A stretch of DNA of 64,000 bases from Bugula neritina (lineage: Eukaryota > Bryozoa > Gymnolaemata > Cheilostomatida > Bugulidae): positions 13,139,301 through 13,203,300 of the forward strand of contig OZ037767.1 of assembly GCA_964035545.1 (NCBI GenBank), written 5' to 3'. Below, one piece after another: positions 11,761 to 33,094 of this stretch. Below the pieces are notes generated by a model. That model was not told the DNA's origin, ran no database searches, and worked only from the letters and a program-made list of their open reading frames with translations. The first letter of the stretch is position 1, and the number at the start of each line of letters is the position of its first letter. The position numbers and the translations under genes were made by a program.

Positions 11761-12677
11761 TATCAGCACATTTTAGTGCAGGTGGAAGGGCAAAGGTAAG
11801 ATGTTAGGCCCCTAATTGAGCTCTTCAGTATAAACAACATCAATCAGATGAAGAGACTCATGACTTACCAAAAGAAGAGGTAAAGGTTATAGTATTTAGA
11901 ATTTCTAAGCAACATGGACGTGTGCTCTAATATTTTTTTATTTAATTACTTTTTGTGAAAACTACTGTCTGTTTATCAAACATATTTTACTTAAAAATGC
12001 ATGAAATGATAGCTATAGCAAGAACACGGCTATTACCTTCAAGTCTTAAAAATGTTCAGCTGATTAGGACTATATTGTTGCCCCATTTCTTTAATAATAA
12101 ATCTCATGCATGATTTTCAGCAGTGGCCTAACCAAAATATGCTATTTACATCAGCAGATTAATCTTGACGAACGTTGACAAGTGCTCTGATATAACATCT
12201 AACCTTCTGCGAGATATCATGTTTCACGCATGACTAATTGTAACAGTCAACAATGATTAATAGAGCAGAGGAAACAAGCGCGATAGTAGTCCTACTTCAT
12301 ATTCATTGAATCATTGAATAAAGTAGGATCTAGTTTTTGAACGAATACAGCTAGAATAATACTTTTACACCTAATACCAGGTGAAAGCTTCAAAGTTTAA
12401 AGAAATCTACGTCTATTTGTGCAGTACGTGGTATAACAAGTATTTATTTTATATAATTAAAAGTTTCAAGTAGACGTATTGATTATATAACAATCACAAT
12501 GAAACCGTACTGACTCTGAGGAGGGATACAGTATTACTATTGGAATACAATTGGAGGTCTTTAAAAAAGTTGAAAAAGCTGTCTGCCATCGTGATCGTTG
12601 GTAGAAAGACATAAGCTACAAGACAACCACACTCTCTGATACATGCTAGCTGTAGAGGAAACATAGTGTAAAATACA

Positions 12678-22102
<9,425 letters not shown>

Positions 22103-23735
22103 CATGTAATTAACTCTCATGAGAAATTAATTTGAAGTTATATAGCCACTATAAACTATGTACATCTCAATGACAACTAAAGTATTTATATGGAGTAACA
22201 GAGAGATTTTAATAGCCTAGGTTCTTTATATTTTTTATTATGGAATGGGGTTGGAAGAACATCACTTACTTTGCTATATTTTTTATCTAGAACATATTTT
22301 TTTCCCAATTCATTCATCATGGTGTATACCTACAAGGTTTTCATCTTAGTGTAATGATGACATCAGAGAGCTATGTCTAGTAACAGGAAATCATCATACA
22401 GCTGTATGCCGAGGAATTGTCAGCTCTCTGCCCACAAATCTATTTCAACAAATTATTTTGTGTCAAGAATGTATTCAGCATAAGCTTTGTGACAAGTGAA
22501 AGCAGCAAAGGTGTAATACACAAGTAGCTTCTGGTCCCTAAATATACATTATTTGTGAATTGTGGCCTTATTTATGTAAATTAATGCACATAGAATCATA
22601 TGTTATGGTATAGTTTACCTACATGCTCTACTCTAGTGTACTCTCGCTTGTACCCACTGGACTGTAAATATATGTGGTGTTTTTTATTTTTCAAGTCTAT
22701 TTTACTCCAACCTTTACAATATTATATTTTATAGACAACGGCTCAGTCATATGTATGGTGGTAAGGTGATATATTATGTATATACAATATACAGTCTTGT
22801 GTGGGACTACTCTATCTATAATATATTCATCATACAAATCACCAACAACCTGTTCTAAATCTTCTGAAAGCTAAACTACTGTGGCTATGTTTATGGTGCT
22901 TGTTCGTATACACAATTTTTATCCAATATTTCACATAGCTATACTGCTGTATTTTTATCTACTTTTACATGAGCTACTTTTAGTTTTGATATTTAGGTTC
23001 CATTTATCATATTGCTGTAGTGAGGATTTTAAAGCATACTTTATTATGAAATTACAGAAATTTCTCAGACAGCTTTAACTACCCCAGATGTGTTGGTTAA
23101 TCATTCAATATATTTCTCAAGAATCTAGAATTTAATCAACAAGTATGAAATTTGTATTATAATACATGTCTTATTTCTGTATTACAAGTTTTGGTGCTAC
23201 AAAATTGATCTTATACAGAACTTTTATGAAGCTTCAGTGAGCTAGCGTATAACAATGATTTTACCATCTTCAAAACTGCCCTAAAAGTTTGAATAAGGGT
23301 ACCCAAAGCTGAAGGTGCTGATTACTCAAAAATGTACTTTAGAGCAACAAAGGAATATTTAATTTAGAGCTAAAAGTAAAATAGGATAGCTAATGTGTCT
23401 TATAAGCCAAAATAAAAAATGTGCTAGCTTTGCAAACCTCTGAACTAGACAACTCCAACTTATTACCAAAGGGCGTTTACTCCTCCCCTAACTTGTCTAT
23501 GAAAAGAAGTTAAACAGCATATAAAAAAAAATATGCCAATTTATTACTATATTAAATAGAGGACAGACAACACTGAACTGTGGTATTCAATAAAATATAT
23601 TGTATATCAGAAGCTGAAAATATTAAACATCAATTCAAAAGAAACTATATTCCTGTATAATTTGATTAGTTCCAACAAATGAGCAAAGAATCCAGAGGCT
23701 CGAACATTTGGCAACAGAGATTGTGGGAGCAGAGG
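22103..23735. other. Convergent intergenic region between DCST (+) and TRNT1 (-)
   Basis: 3' flanks of two convergent genes. I see no further gene. TTTATT at 23540-23545 is AATAAA on the minus strand and could be the TRNT1 poly(A) signal. Confidence 0.65.
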
Positions 23736-26700
23736 CTATGACAGCTGACCTGATTGCACCACTTGTCGGGCGTAGTCAGTAAGCTCCTCAGACGTTGCTG
23801 TGAAATTTGAATCTTTCCATTTCTGTTTAACTATCCCCACTCCTAGAGACAGCTTCTTTCCTTTGGGAATTCCCAACTCCATGAACACTTTGGCACTGAA
23901 TGGAAGGGTGGGTATATCCCAGGTCCTTAGGCTATCATATACAGTCCGATCTTTCATATATGCAGCTAACTGTATACAGCGCTTGTGACATTGCACTCGC
24001 TCAGAGCTACTGTCTACAATTAGGTGCTTGTAATACTCCGAGTTTCCTTTGCGGTAGCTCGATCTATTCTCTATCACGTACAACATGGTGGTGTATTCTA
24101 GCTTAGACATCTTCAGTCTCTTGTGTAATACTTCAACCTGCAACCAGGTGCATAGCAAGTTGGCCAATCAAAATACAGAATACAGAAAAATAACCAATGA
24201 ATTAGAAGTTACACACACTCAACATGTAGCCAGATGGTCACACTAACTAATAATTATGAAGAAGTTGTGAGGTCTCCTTTAGTTAAAATTTCCTATAAAA
24301 AGAGATCGGTAAGAGGTAACAGCTCTGATTAGATGCAGTCACTAAGAAACTTCAATAGCCAAATTTCTTTAATTGGCTATAAATTGTGGTTTGGAGTGCG
24401 AGTTGAAAACATCAAGAGAACATAACTTCTCTAGCAATCCCTTACAAATAGTAAACAGGCTAAACCTCTCTATTACAACACCTAACTAACGAGTGCAATA
24501 AGCATACGTATATATCAACTCTTCAGTGTTGTATACCAGAATCAAATCAGTCAGTTGAACCACTTCTAGACCGCCTGAACATGAATCAGGCTCATATAAA
24601 CTCCAGTACAAATCTGATGTAGTGTCTAGTTCACAGTATAGACTCAGATTAACCCACTTACAAGCAAGCATAGGATTTGTATTTCAGCATATGGAATAAG
24701 TAAACCAACATTACCACAGAGTGACACCACCAGACAGGCTCAAAGTGAACTAGTGAGTAGTTATGAGTCATACTTATAGTTAGAAACGTAGGACACACAA
24801 CTCCAAATTATTGAGAGAAACACTCAAATATACCACTAGCTAATTAAAGTGTGATACACTGTCACATGCATAATTATGGCACTTGATAATGCAACTTTTT
24901 CAGGTAATTGATTTTGACAAATTCAAGTAAAAATGTCAAAAATCAAGCCATTCATATTATAAATAGTCTTATATGGGAATTCACAGTTGGCTAGTGTTAA
25001 GTTACGTTTATACTTCTGCTGAAAAAGAATCCGAGTTTAAGTTAATAACGCTTGTCCGAGTACCCCTTATAGTCAAACTGAAACTCGTTGAAACCAAATT
25101 GATGCGGAAGCTTACTTTCAAAAAGTGAAATCTGACTCGCCTAATTGCTATTTGATGCCCTTTGAAAATGTCGTGAGTTAGTGAAGTTGACTGCATAAAA
25201 GCGATAATTGAGAAGGCGTAGGCGATACAATTATTAACATATAAGTCCATCATCTAATCGCCAAAGTCACAACTAAATAACAATGTTTACAAGGAGTTAC
25301 TACTTTTTTTGAGTATTATCCTGAAATCGGCCGATTAAGTTATCACAGTACAAAAAGTTTTATGAGTGGCTTTTACAATGCAATGCAACTCGGAGAAATT
25401 GCAACCCGGATAAATTGAATTTCTGACTGAAAATCGTGAAGGTATAAAGGCAGCTTAAAACTCGCACAAGTTTATGGTCACTATCCCTGTGAGAACCCCT
25501 TAATGAAAAGGATTTTTGTTAAATTGGGCTAAGGACTTATTCATATGTGGCACAGGAGGAATTATGACTGGATGCTTTACCTAACATCACCAATTACCTT
25601 TACTGGGAATCAAACTCATGACCTCATGTTTACTAAAATAGCGGCCCAGCCCCCAGACCACAGCTGCTCCCTAAACCATTCATATTATGACTGATTTTGT
25701 CAAAAATCGCTACTTCTCCATCCAATGAGCAACTTATGATATCGCAAGTGTACCTGTGGCAGATATAAGCATGCTCTTACCTCTTGCGTAGTGCGAAGGT
25801 AGGCTGACAGCACTGCTGCCTCCGTGATGTCATAGTCCTCAGATCTGGAATATACCTGAGTTAACGTTGCATCATCACCATCCTCTGGGAGACCTAGCAG
25901 CATTATAGCATATTGTATATTAACTATAGTTCTAACAATAGTGACTTTATATCATTATTATAGCACATTTTATATTATCTATAGCTCTAAGAGTATTTAC
26001 TTTATAGCAGCATTATAGCATATTGTATACTATCTATAACTCTAACAGCTGTGACTTTATAGCAACACTATAGCATAGTATTTATCATCTATAACTGTAA
26101 TAGTATTTACGTAAATGATGTTTCCATAAAGCTATATGACCAGCTCTAATTGGTCACGTAATTTGAGCCACAAGCATTACAAACATAGAGGTGAATTATG
26201 ACTAACTCTCGTCAGCCAGTATAACTCTAAGGTATATCCGTTACAAGAGTGACATCCCTCAGTCATCCTATACTTTCTCCTTAAAGATTCAGACTTCAAA
26301 CAGCCTCGATTTCAGTTTTAGTCAACTTATTTAAAAGGTTTATAAACTCGAAAACGGCTTGATTTATAATTTAAATCTAAAAGTTTTGACTTCGCGCAAA
26401 AAGTTCAAATACCGTTGCCAGTGACACATAAACATACCTATGTGCTGAGTCACGCCACATTCAGACATTTTCTTCACCAAGTGGTCGGCATACTTGCCTT
26501 TCAGTATTTTCTTTAGCTCCACCCATATCCGCTCCCCGGCAATCCCTAAGGAGACAAGAACTACGTATCACAAACTTTTGAAACCCTGGAGTGTGTTGAG
26601 AGTCTCCATGTGTTGAGGGTTTCAAGTCAACAGATAAACACCATGAATAAAAATATTCACAGGATTTGGGCACAGCCAGACCACCCTGTCAACCATCTTG

Positions 26701-29082
26701 AATATTTTGTCAACAAATAAAATAACCAACTACAAGCTAATTATAACGTTATGTTTTCTTCTAACTTTTGAAGCTTACAATTTAAAGCAATCCATACTCA
26801 GCCACTAGATTTGACCTTAGCATGTCTAGCAATTAGATCTAACAACTTGATTAAATAATTTGACTAAATGAAATCGAATTGAATAATGTTGCTTGTAAAG
26901 TTTTTCAAAAAGTCAAAAACTCTGATAAACTCAAACCTGCAAGCCCGGCAGCATTTCGTCGAATAGAGCTGAGAGTGCCAGCATCATGCCCGTCAGCCTG
27001 ACTTTTTATTCTTCCATAAAACCTGTTGAACACAGAAATATATTTCAATTACATTATCCTAATCTTATCACCTAACTGCATCGACAGGGTAAAGGTAGGT
27101 AATAGGTAGCTAGTAGGTAGCTAATATTTAACTAATATGTAACTAATAGGTAACTAATAGGTAACTAGTAGGTAACTAATCGGTAACTAATAGGTAACTA
27201 GTAGGTAACTAATCGGTAGCTAGTAGGTAACTAATATGTAACTAATGTGTAACTAGTAGGTAAAAGGCAGCACCTAAAGTAGCGCATTATTCTCAGGTAA
27301 TCTTCTTGGATCCTCTCATCTGCCTCCCCAACGAACCTGACTCGCTCATTAATCAAGTCATGAAACCCATCAAAGTAATCGTATAGAATACCATTCAAAT
27401 CTAAAACAGAAATTATTGCCAAAAATTTCCATTGTATCATGTCTTATATAATACAATACTAAAGAATACAATACAATACTATACTATACAACACTGTAAA
27501 GTACAATAGAATGCTATGCTATACAATGCATTGCTATACAATAAAATACAGTTCAATACATTATATTGCAATACCAAACAATGCAACACACAGTAATGTT
27601 ATACAATACTATACATTACAATAATATATTATACAATGCAACATGGTACAAAACAATACAATAAAATGCAATACAATAGAATGCTATGCAATACAACACA
27701 TTGTTATACAATATAAACCAATATAAGACAGTACAAGATAATACAATGCTGTACAACACAATAAAATACATATAATACAATGTTCTAAAATGCCATATAT
27801 ATCAATATAACACAATACAATGCTATACAATCCAATACACAGTAACACAATACAATACACAGTATCACAGTACAATACGCAGTAACACAGTACAATACAA
27901 AGTAACAATACAATACACAGTAACACAATACAATGCTATACAATGCAAGACACAGTAAGGCAATACACAATAACTCAATACAATGCTATACAATGCAATA
28001 CACAGCAACCCAATGTAATACACAGTAACACAATACAATACACAGCAACCCAATACAATACACAGTAACACAATACAATACACAGTAATACAATACAATA
28101 CACAGTAACACAATACAATACACAGTAACACAATACAATACACAGTAACACAATACAATACACAGTAGCACAATACAATACACAATAACACAATGCAATA
28201 CACAGTAACACAATACAATACACAGTAACACAATACAAAGCAATATAGAGACACTTTACCAAGAAACATGGAATTGACTGTGAGATCTCGTCTGTTGGCA
28301 TCTCGTTCCCAGTCCTGATGGAACTCCACAGCTTTAGCATGACGGCCATCGGTGAGTGTGTCACTCCTCGTAGTTGTGATCTCGTAGTTCTCCTACAGAC
28401 ACACGTTACACTCTATTAAATTACTGTCACACTGACAACTTTTCAGATACAACTGAGAGATAAATTCTGTATTTGGCTAATAGTAACGGAATTTAAATCT
28501 CACGCCTACCTTGTCATTGATGCGAACCGTTACCGTACCATGCTCGATAGCCCGGGATCCATATTCTAGCATTCGGACCCCAGCAGACGTGAATATTTCG
28601 ACCATCTTCTCAGGAGACGTTGTGGTAGCAAAGTCTATGTCATGAGGTAGAATCCCTTGAATGATATCGCGTGGCGCTCCACCAGCCATCCGAATTGTCA
28701 TACCGTGTTTTGTGCAGATTTCGTTTAGCTCGACAAGTTCTGGAGTAAACAATTCTGAAAATGCTGATAACACTTTTTCAGCAAGTTCAGGTGATAGTAA
28801 CTTTTCTTTAGCTAAATCTTTTAATGGCCTTGATACAGGCCTTGCCCTGCTAGTGTATTCTCTGGTGACTATCTTCATAGGGGGGCTGTCATGGTCTCTC
28901 CCATTGTTACTAGTAGCAGACTGTAGCTGATGTTTGCTAACCTCCGCCATCAATGATCTCAGCATAGGACCAACAGTACCTACACTGATCTTATGACTGT
29001 TATGGAGTGAAAATAGCTTAAACAAGTCCTGTTCAACCCGTCGTTGAAATAAAAATGTGTAAATAGTAGTTGAAGGTTTCAT
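23736..29082 (-). CDS. TRNT1: CCA tRNA nucleotidyltransferase 1, mitochondrial-type
   Basis: Seven minus-strand exons join in phase: 28510-29082, 28260-28392, 27274-27400, 26937-27022, 26438-26545, 25781-25893 and 23736-24137, giving 513 aa. The enzyme adds the 3' CCA to nuclear and mitochondrial tRNAs. The class II head domain is clear: GGAPRD at residues 134-139, the metal-binding DID at 148-150 followed by [10 protein letters not shown], then TDGRHA and [10 protein letters not shown], and later the nucleotide-recognition region with [14 protein letters not shown]. The C-terminal part has [16 protein letters not shown] and an IGLP motif, as in the human enzyme. The N-terminus is about 95 residues longer than in human TRNT1. 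Its basic, hydrophobic start could be a mitochondrial presequence, and Met45 or Met69 might serve as internal cytosolic starts (inference). Introns 2 and 3 hold tandem repeats. Confidence 0.97.
24360..24460 (+). repeat. Dispersed repeat family X, copy 1 (TRNT1 last intron)
   Basis: It contains ATTGTGGTTTGGAGTGCGAG followed by TTGAAAACATCAAGAGAACATAACTTCT. It matches the copies at 40680-40800 and 63500-63645. Confidence 0.6.
25457..25672 (-). mobile_element. tRNA-derived SINE, copy 4 (TRNT1 last intron)
   Basis: In window terms the copy lies on the minus strand, which is the sense strand of the host gene. It shows GGGAGCAGCTGTGGTCTGGG, a mutated box B, the GTTAGGTAAAGCATCCAG block and a GACCATAAACTTGTGCGAG 3' end. 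The target duplication is unclear. Confidence 0.85.
25895..26110 (+). repeat. About four diverged copies of a ~57-bp tandem repeat
   Basis: Units run TAGCAGCATTATAGCATATTGTATA..., then TCTATA-CTCTAA-AG, then TGTGACTTTA or TATTTACTTTA. The array starts at the acceptor of the TRNT1 exon 25781-25893 and extends into the intron upstream of it. Confidence 0.8.
27090..27262 (+). repeat. GGTAACTAATA 11-bp minisatellite in TRNT1 intron 3
   Basis: About 15 units of GGTAACTAATA or GGTAACTAGTA. On the gene strand the array begins 12 bp downstream of the donor of exon 27274-27400. The reverse complement of each unit is TTAGTTACC. Confidence 0.9.
27430..28250 (+). repeat. TACAA-type repeat grading into a 20-bp minisatellite, TRNT1 intron 2
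   Basis: The left half (27430-27830) is degenerate 5-bp ATACA/ATACT repeat. The right half (27830-28250) is a regular array of the 20-mer AATACAATACACAGTAACAC, nearly perfect for about 12 units at 28015-28250. The right end lies 10 bp from the donor of exon 28260-28392. The unit is a multiple of the 5-bp motif, so the 20-mer probably arose from the simple repeat. Long Cys/Leu/Tyr frames on the minus strand here are artefacts. Confidence 0.93.
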
Positions 29083-29428
29083 CTACTTAAAAACTTCTAA
29101 AAACAAAAAAAAAGTAAAATCAACATGAAGTATTAATTTAGAAATAAAAATACAATTACTTTTACAGCAATTCACAAACCACCCAATAAACACATTTTTA
29201 TCAGTGTTGTTCAAACCAACAGCTATGAGCTGCAGGTAAAAGCATATTTCGCACCAAAATGAAGGCATTAAAAAACCTAAGCTAAAAGTTTAACTAAAAA
29301 CCAGCACAATGTATGACTATTAAATTATTAATCCTTTTCAATCCAGATTTTAACGCTTTGATTTGAGTTAGTAGGATAATCAAGATATTATTTATTATTT
29401 ATATGTCACAATCAATCATATAAATAAC

Positions 29429-31241
29429 CAGGGATGTAGTGGTACCCATACGGTCCCATACGCCGTATGGCCTAGAAGAAAATAGACTGTTCTAGGCCAT
29501 ACGCCCGTATGGGCATATTTTTGAAAGATGATTAGTGCACAGGATAGTTTGGGCATCCTCACTGAGAATATCATAAATTTCGCTAACAATCTAATTTAAG
29601 TTCTTGTTATGTTAATGCTATGTGGGTGGCATGCGTGTTGCCTACTTGTGATTGTTTAGCCTGAGATTACACTATGAATACTATGCAGCTATCAACATTG
29701 CATCTTCTTATCTCTACGTGTTCATTGAAGCGCGAAGTGCTGTGCATTGGTGATTACTAAGGAAAAAATCTTTCATTTTCAGTGTATAAATCACTAACTT
29801 GTAGAAAATCTATGAAGGCTATTGACAAGATTGAACAAAAAATTTACCATGCATAAATTTCTCAGGTTTCCGACAGTGTTTGTTCTATTCGAATACCATG
29901 CTTTCCTGCTGAGATATTTGGCAGGGATTGAAAAATAAACTTTTCAGGTAAAATTGGCCAAAAATGGGTAGATTTTTGTCGATAACTTTGCAAAAAAATA
30001 TTGAAAACTCAAAAAACAGGTGCTCTGAGGAACAGGAAGATCTAAAACATGGTTTTTAAATTTTAATTCTAGCACAATTAAGTGAGGTTTTATTTGGCAG
30101 GACTGAATTCTTATAATATACCAATAATGTGGCCTCAGCAAGGCAGTGACAGCTAGAAGGTTGCCCTTATCTATCTTGTGCGGACTTGCATTTTGTCAAT
30201 AAGCAATGGAATTTGGAAAAAACCAACATGAAATCCAGAAATAAAATCAAAATGTCTTCAAGAAACAGTACCAGGTGTGTAGGAGAGGTTAATGAAAATT
30301 TATCACTGAGGTCTACAGGTACTATATCCACATTTTGGTCAAAAACCTAGCATTATTGCATGTTAATTATCAATGCAATAAGGTTTTGCAAACTGTACAC
30401 CACCATAAGTAACCTTTTATGTTTGATTGTACTAACGTCTGGCTTTACATTTAATCATCTTCTAGGTTAACACATATTAAACCTGTCAAATTTGTTCTTT
30501 TGGGGTATATTTCCTTGATGTATCTAGTGGAAGCTCAGGGGTTTTATTTTAAAACCAAGTTAACATACTTTTCTTGGGTGTGCTTTATATTGTGTGTAAG
30601 GAGGTGTGGCGGTATCACCTTATGGATTAGACTATAGTACTCTAATAAACTCCAAATAGGTTTTCAACCAATTTCTGCTTGCCAATGAGTTATCAACTCA
30701 AATTGCTCTTTATAATTAACCAACACACATTTTCTGATTAGCAATCTTCCTCTGTTCTGATCTATTATTCTTTTTCTGTGCACAGCACTGTATTAGTTAT
30801 TTAAAGTAATCAGGTTGCATTTGGAGAGCACTTGTTACCTGCCTCTATCCTTCCATCTTTTTGAGATATTCAGCAATTTTTCTGTACAGGTTGGACTTAG
30901 TGTCAGAATAAACCTAACTGCAGTTGAGTAAGACTACATTACATTACATTACAGTCAACAGGTATAGGACAAGACTGAATATTTATATAGTTTGCAGCAA
31001 TGCCCAGTCGTCATGTAGCTGGTATGGTATGAAAATAATAGCGAGGTGCACATTTCAACATAGATTTTTTTCAGAAGAATTATAATTCACAATGGCTTTA
31101 AATTGCATAAATTTGCATCAGAAGTGCTCTGAGGGCTTCGGTGGCCGGGGCGCTGCCCCGGACCCCGCCGGGGGCCTGGGCGGCCCCCTGGACCCCCGGC
31201 CTGAGAGTATGGCCAAGAATATTTTTACCACTACATCCCTG
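29429..31241. mobile_element. Non-autonomous hAT-type DNA transposon with 8-bp target duplication
   Basis: The element starts CAGGGATGTAGTGGTA (29429-29444) and ends with the exact reverse complement TACCACTACATCCCTG (31226-31241). Both ends abut the identical octamer TAAATAAC (29421-29428 and 31242-31249). Termini beginning CAGGG and an 8-bp target duplication are the hallmarks of the hAT superfamily. Subterminal inverted repeats occur at the left (CCATACGGTCCCATACGCCG against GGCCATACGCCCGTATGG). A strikingly GC-rich block of about 65 bp sits inside the right end (31137-31202). The 1.8-kb interior has no transposase frame, so it needs a transposase in trans. Confidence 0.92.
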
Positions 31242-32063
31242 TAAATAACGTTTAAATATTATCTTTATAAATATCAGGGTCACAAAAATTAATTTTAAAA
31301 TAGCCATAACTAAAGTATTATTTTTATTTGAAAAGCTAAATATTTATAACGACCAGCCGATCTTTTATTAGATTAGTAAAAATATTTAAATGTGGGTGAC
31401 ATGTTGAGTGTCGACTGAGTCATAGACTTGCAAGTTGAGAATCAAGTCATTTGAAGTCAATCAATATAATTGGACTAACATTCTTTTTCAGAGTTATGAC
31501 AGCTACCTACTGATTTTAAATCACTTTAACTCCGCTTTGAGTATGATCAAACAATTTTCAAGTTATACTATCAGTTTCAGCATGCGTATAACCAATATAA
31601 GCATTGGCATTGTTATCATTTACCTACTCAACTGACCGTGATGTCAGTTATCTTTATCACTATCATTATGATTATTACATCATAAAAGTTAAAATACTTG
31701 CATTCATTATGATTATCATTATGGTTATTATATCATAGACTTATAATTAGATCATATAATAATTAATATTATTATCGGGTATATGATATTCATGAATGCA
31801 GGACATTTCGTACACAAGTTGTCTCATACGCATTTTTTTTAGATTTTTTCGTACAAATCTGATAAGTCGTTTAGTACACATCGATATAAATTAATTGAAA
31901 TACTTTTTTTTTATTATTTGATGAGCGAGTCATACAGTACTGCTCACAAGTAACTTGCACATTTCATTTCCCCACATGCTTATTTATTATTGTGATATGC
32001 AGATGTTAGGGGAAAACTGCTCTTTTGGTTTAGATATTGTTATCAGTAGATGACAGCGCATAA

Positions 32064-32912
32064 ATTAATATTAAATATAAAACATTGAGAGGTGTGAAAG
32101 ATGAAAGATACATGCTGGGATGCAGTAAATAGGTAAACTAGCATCATTGAAGTGGTTATCCAGTGGTTTAATTTCTTATTTATTTCGTTTACGAAAAGGA
32201 CAGCAGTTTGTGTATGCAATGACCATTTTGTATACGAAACGACTTGTGTATGAAACAAATGTAACAGGTAACCCGATATCCATACATAATATTGATAGGG
32301 TCATTTTACTTAATTTAGTGCACACTATATACATTAACTCTAGTTTTTAGCCATTTTTACAATTTAGCTGCTAATGTATATGATTTCTTGCCTTAAACTA
32401 ATAGAATAGTAACACACACAGCTAAATAATTAAAGTTTTTTTTCAAATTTGGTTAATTTTCTATGTTCTTTCTAAATTATTTAGTAAATTGGTATTTGTG
32501 GATGTGATGGTTTTTTCATCACTAATGCACATATATATTTATTATTTAGCTCATATAGATCAATTTATTAAATATAAAACATTGAGAGGTGTGACAGATA
32601 AAAGATACATGCTTGGATGCATTAAATAAGTAAACTAGCATCACTCAAGTGGTTATCCAGTGGATTAATTTCTTATTCATTCCGTGTACAAAAAGGACAG
32701 CAGTTTGTGTATGAAACGGCAATTTTGTATATGAAACGACTTGTGTATGAAATGACAGTAACCTGATATTCATACGTAATATTAATAGGGTCATTTTCGG
32801 GTCATTATTATGGATTTTCTAAGTTTTTTTAAATTCTTTAGTAAATTGGTATTCGTGGGCGTGATGGTTTTTTCATCACGAGCGCACATATATATTTACT
32901 ATTTAGCTCATA
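32064..32912 (+). repeat. Two tandem copies of a ~500-bp unit
   Basis: Blocks starting at 32068 and 32570 both read TTAAATATAAAACATTGAGAG, then GGTGTGA-AGAT-AAAGATACATGCT, then the CAGCAGTTTGTGTATG segment, the CGACTTGTGTATGAAA segment and ATAGGGTCATTTT. A trailing block (TAAATTGGTATT-GTGG-GTGATGGTTTTTTCATCAC) occurs at 32485 and 32843. The second copy lacks about 150 bp, including the TTAGTGCACAC part. That part is also found at the right edge of the window, so the unit derives from a dispersed repeat. Confidence 0.8.
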
Positions 32913-33094
32913 TGACAATGATGTTGAACTATAATGTTGATTAATCCCGTTCCAGCCTTTATTTATGCATAATTAGACTCAGCACATAAAACTACCACAT
33001 ACAGTCAATTTTAATAAGTTTTGAGCAAACTTTAATGTGTGGTCACTGGTCATAACTTGCTGATGTGAACTAAATAAAGCAAATAGACTCATTA

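Larger units (their letters stand above)
9440..12677. other. Intergenic region between collagen and DCST genes
   Basis: I see no supported protein-coding gene. It holds a tRNA-like sequence (10268-10340) and a terminal-inverted-repeat element (10975-11760). The last few hundred bases before 12678 are presumably the DCST promoter and 5' UTR, with no motif I can name. Confidence 0.65.

Noticed and set aside
27830-28250. Evenly spaced repeats resembling a CRISPR array
   Set aside because: There are no unique spacers. The 20-mer units are directly contiguous, and the host is a eukaryotic intron.
27785-28364. Several overlapping minus-strand frames of 60-150 codons rich in Cys, Leu, Tyr and Val
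   Set aside because: They are translations of the 20-bp minisatellite in TRNT1 intron 2. Every frame stays open because the unit length is not a multiple of three and lacks stops.
28661-28930. Plus-strand frame of 89 codons
   Set aside because: It is the antisense shadow of TRNT1 exon 1, as are the frames at 23800-24106 (TRNT1 last exon) and 47915-48103 (tectonic).
31098-31307. GC-rich block with open frame taken as a CpG island or gene
   Set aside because: It lies inside the right end of the hAT element, and the frame is low-complexity Gly/Ala/Pro.
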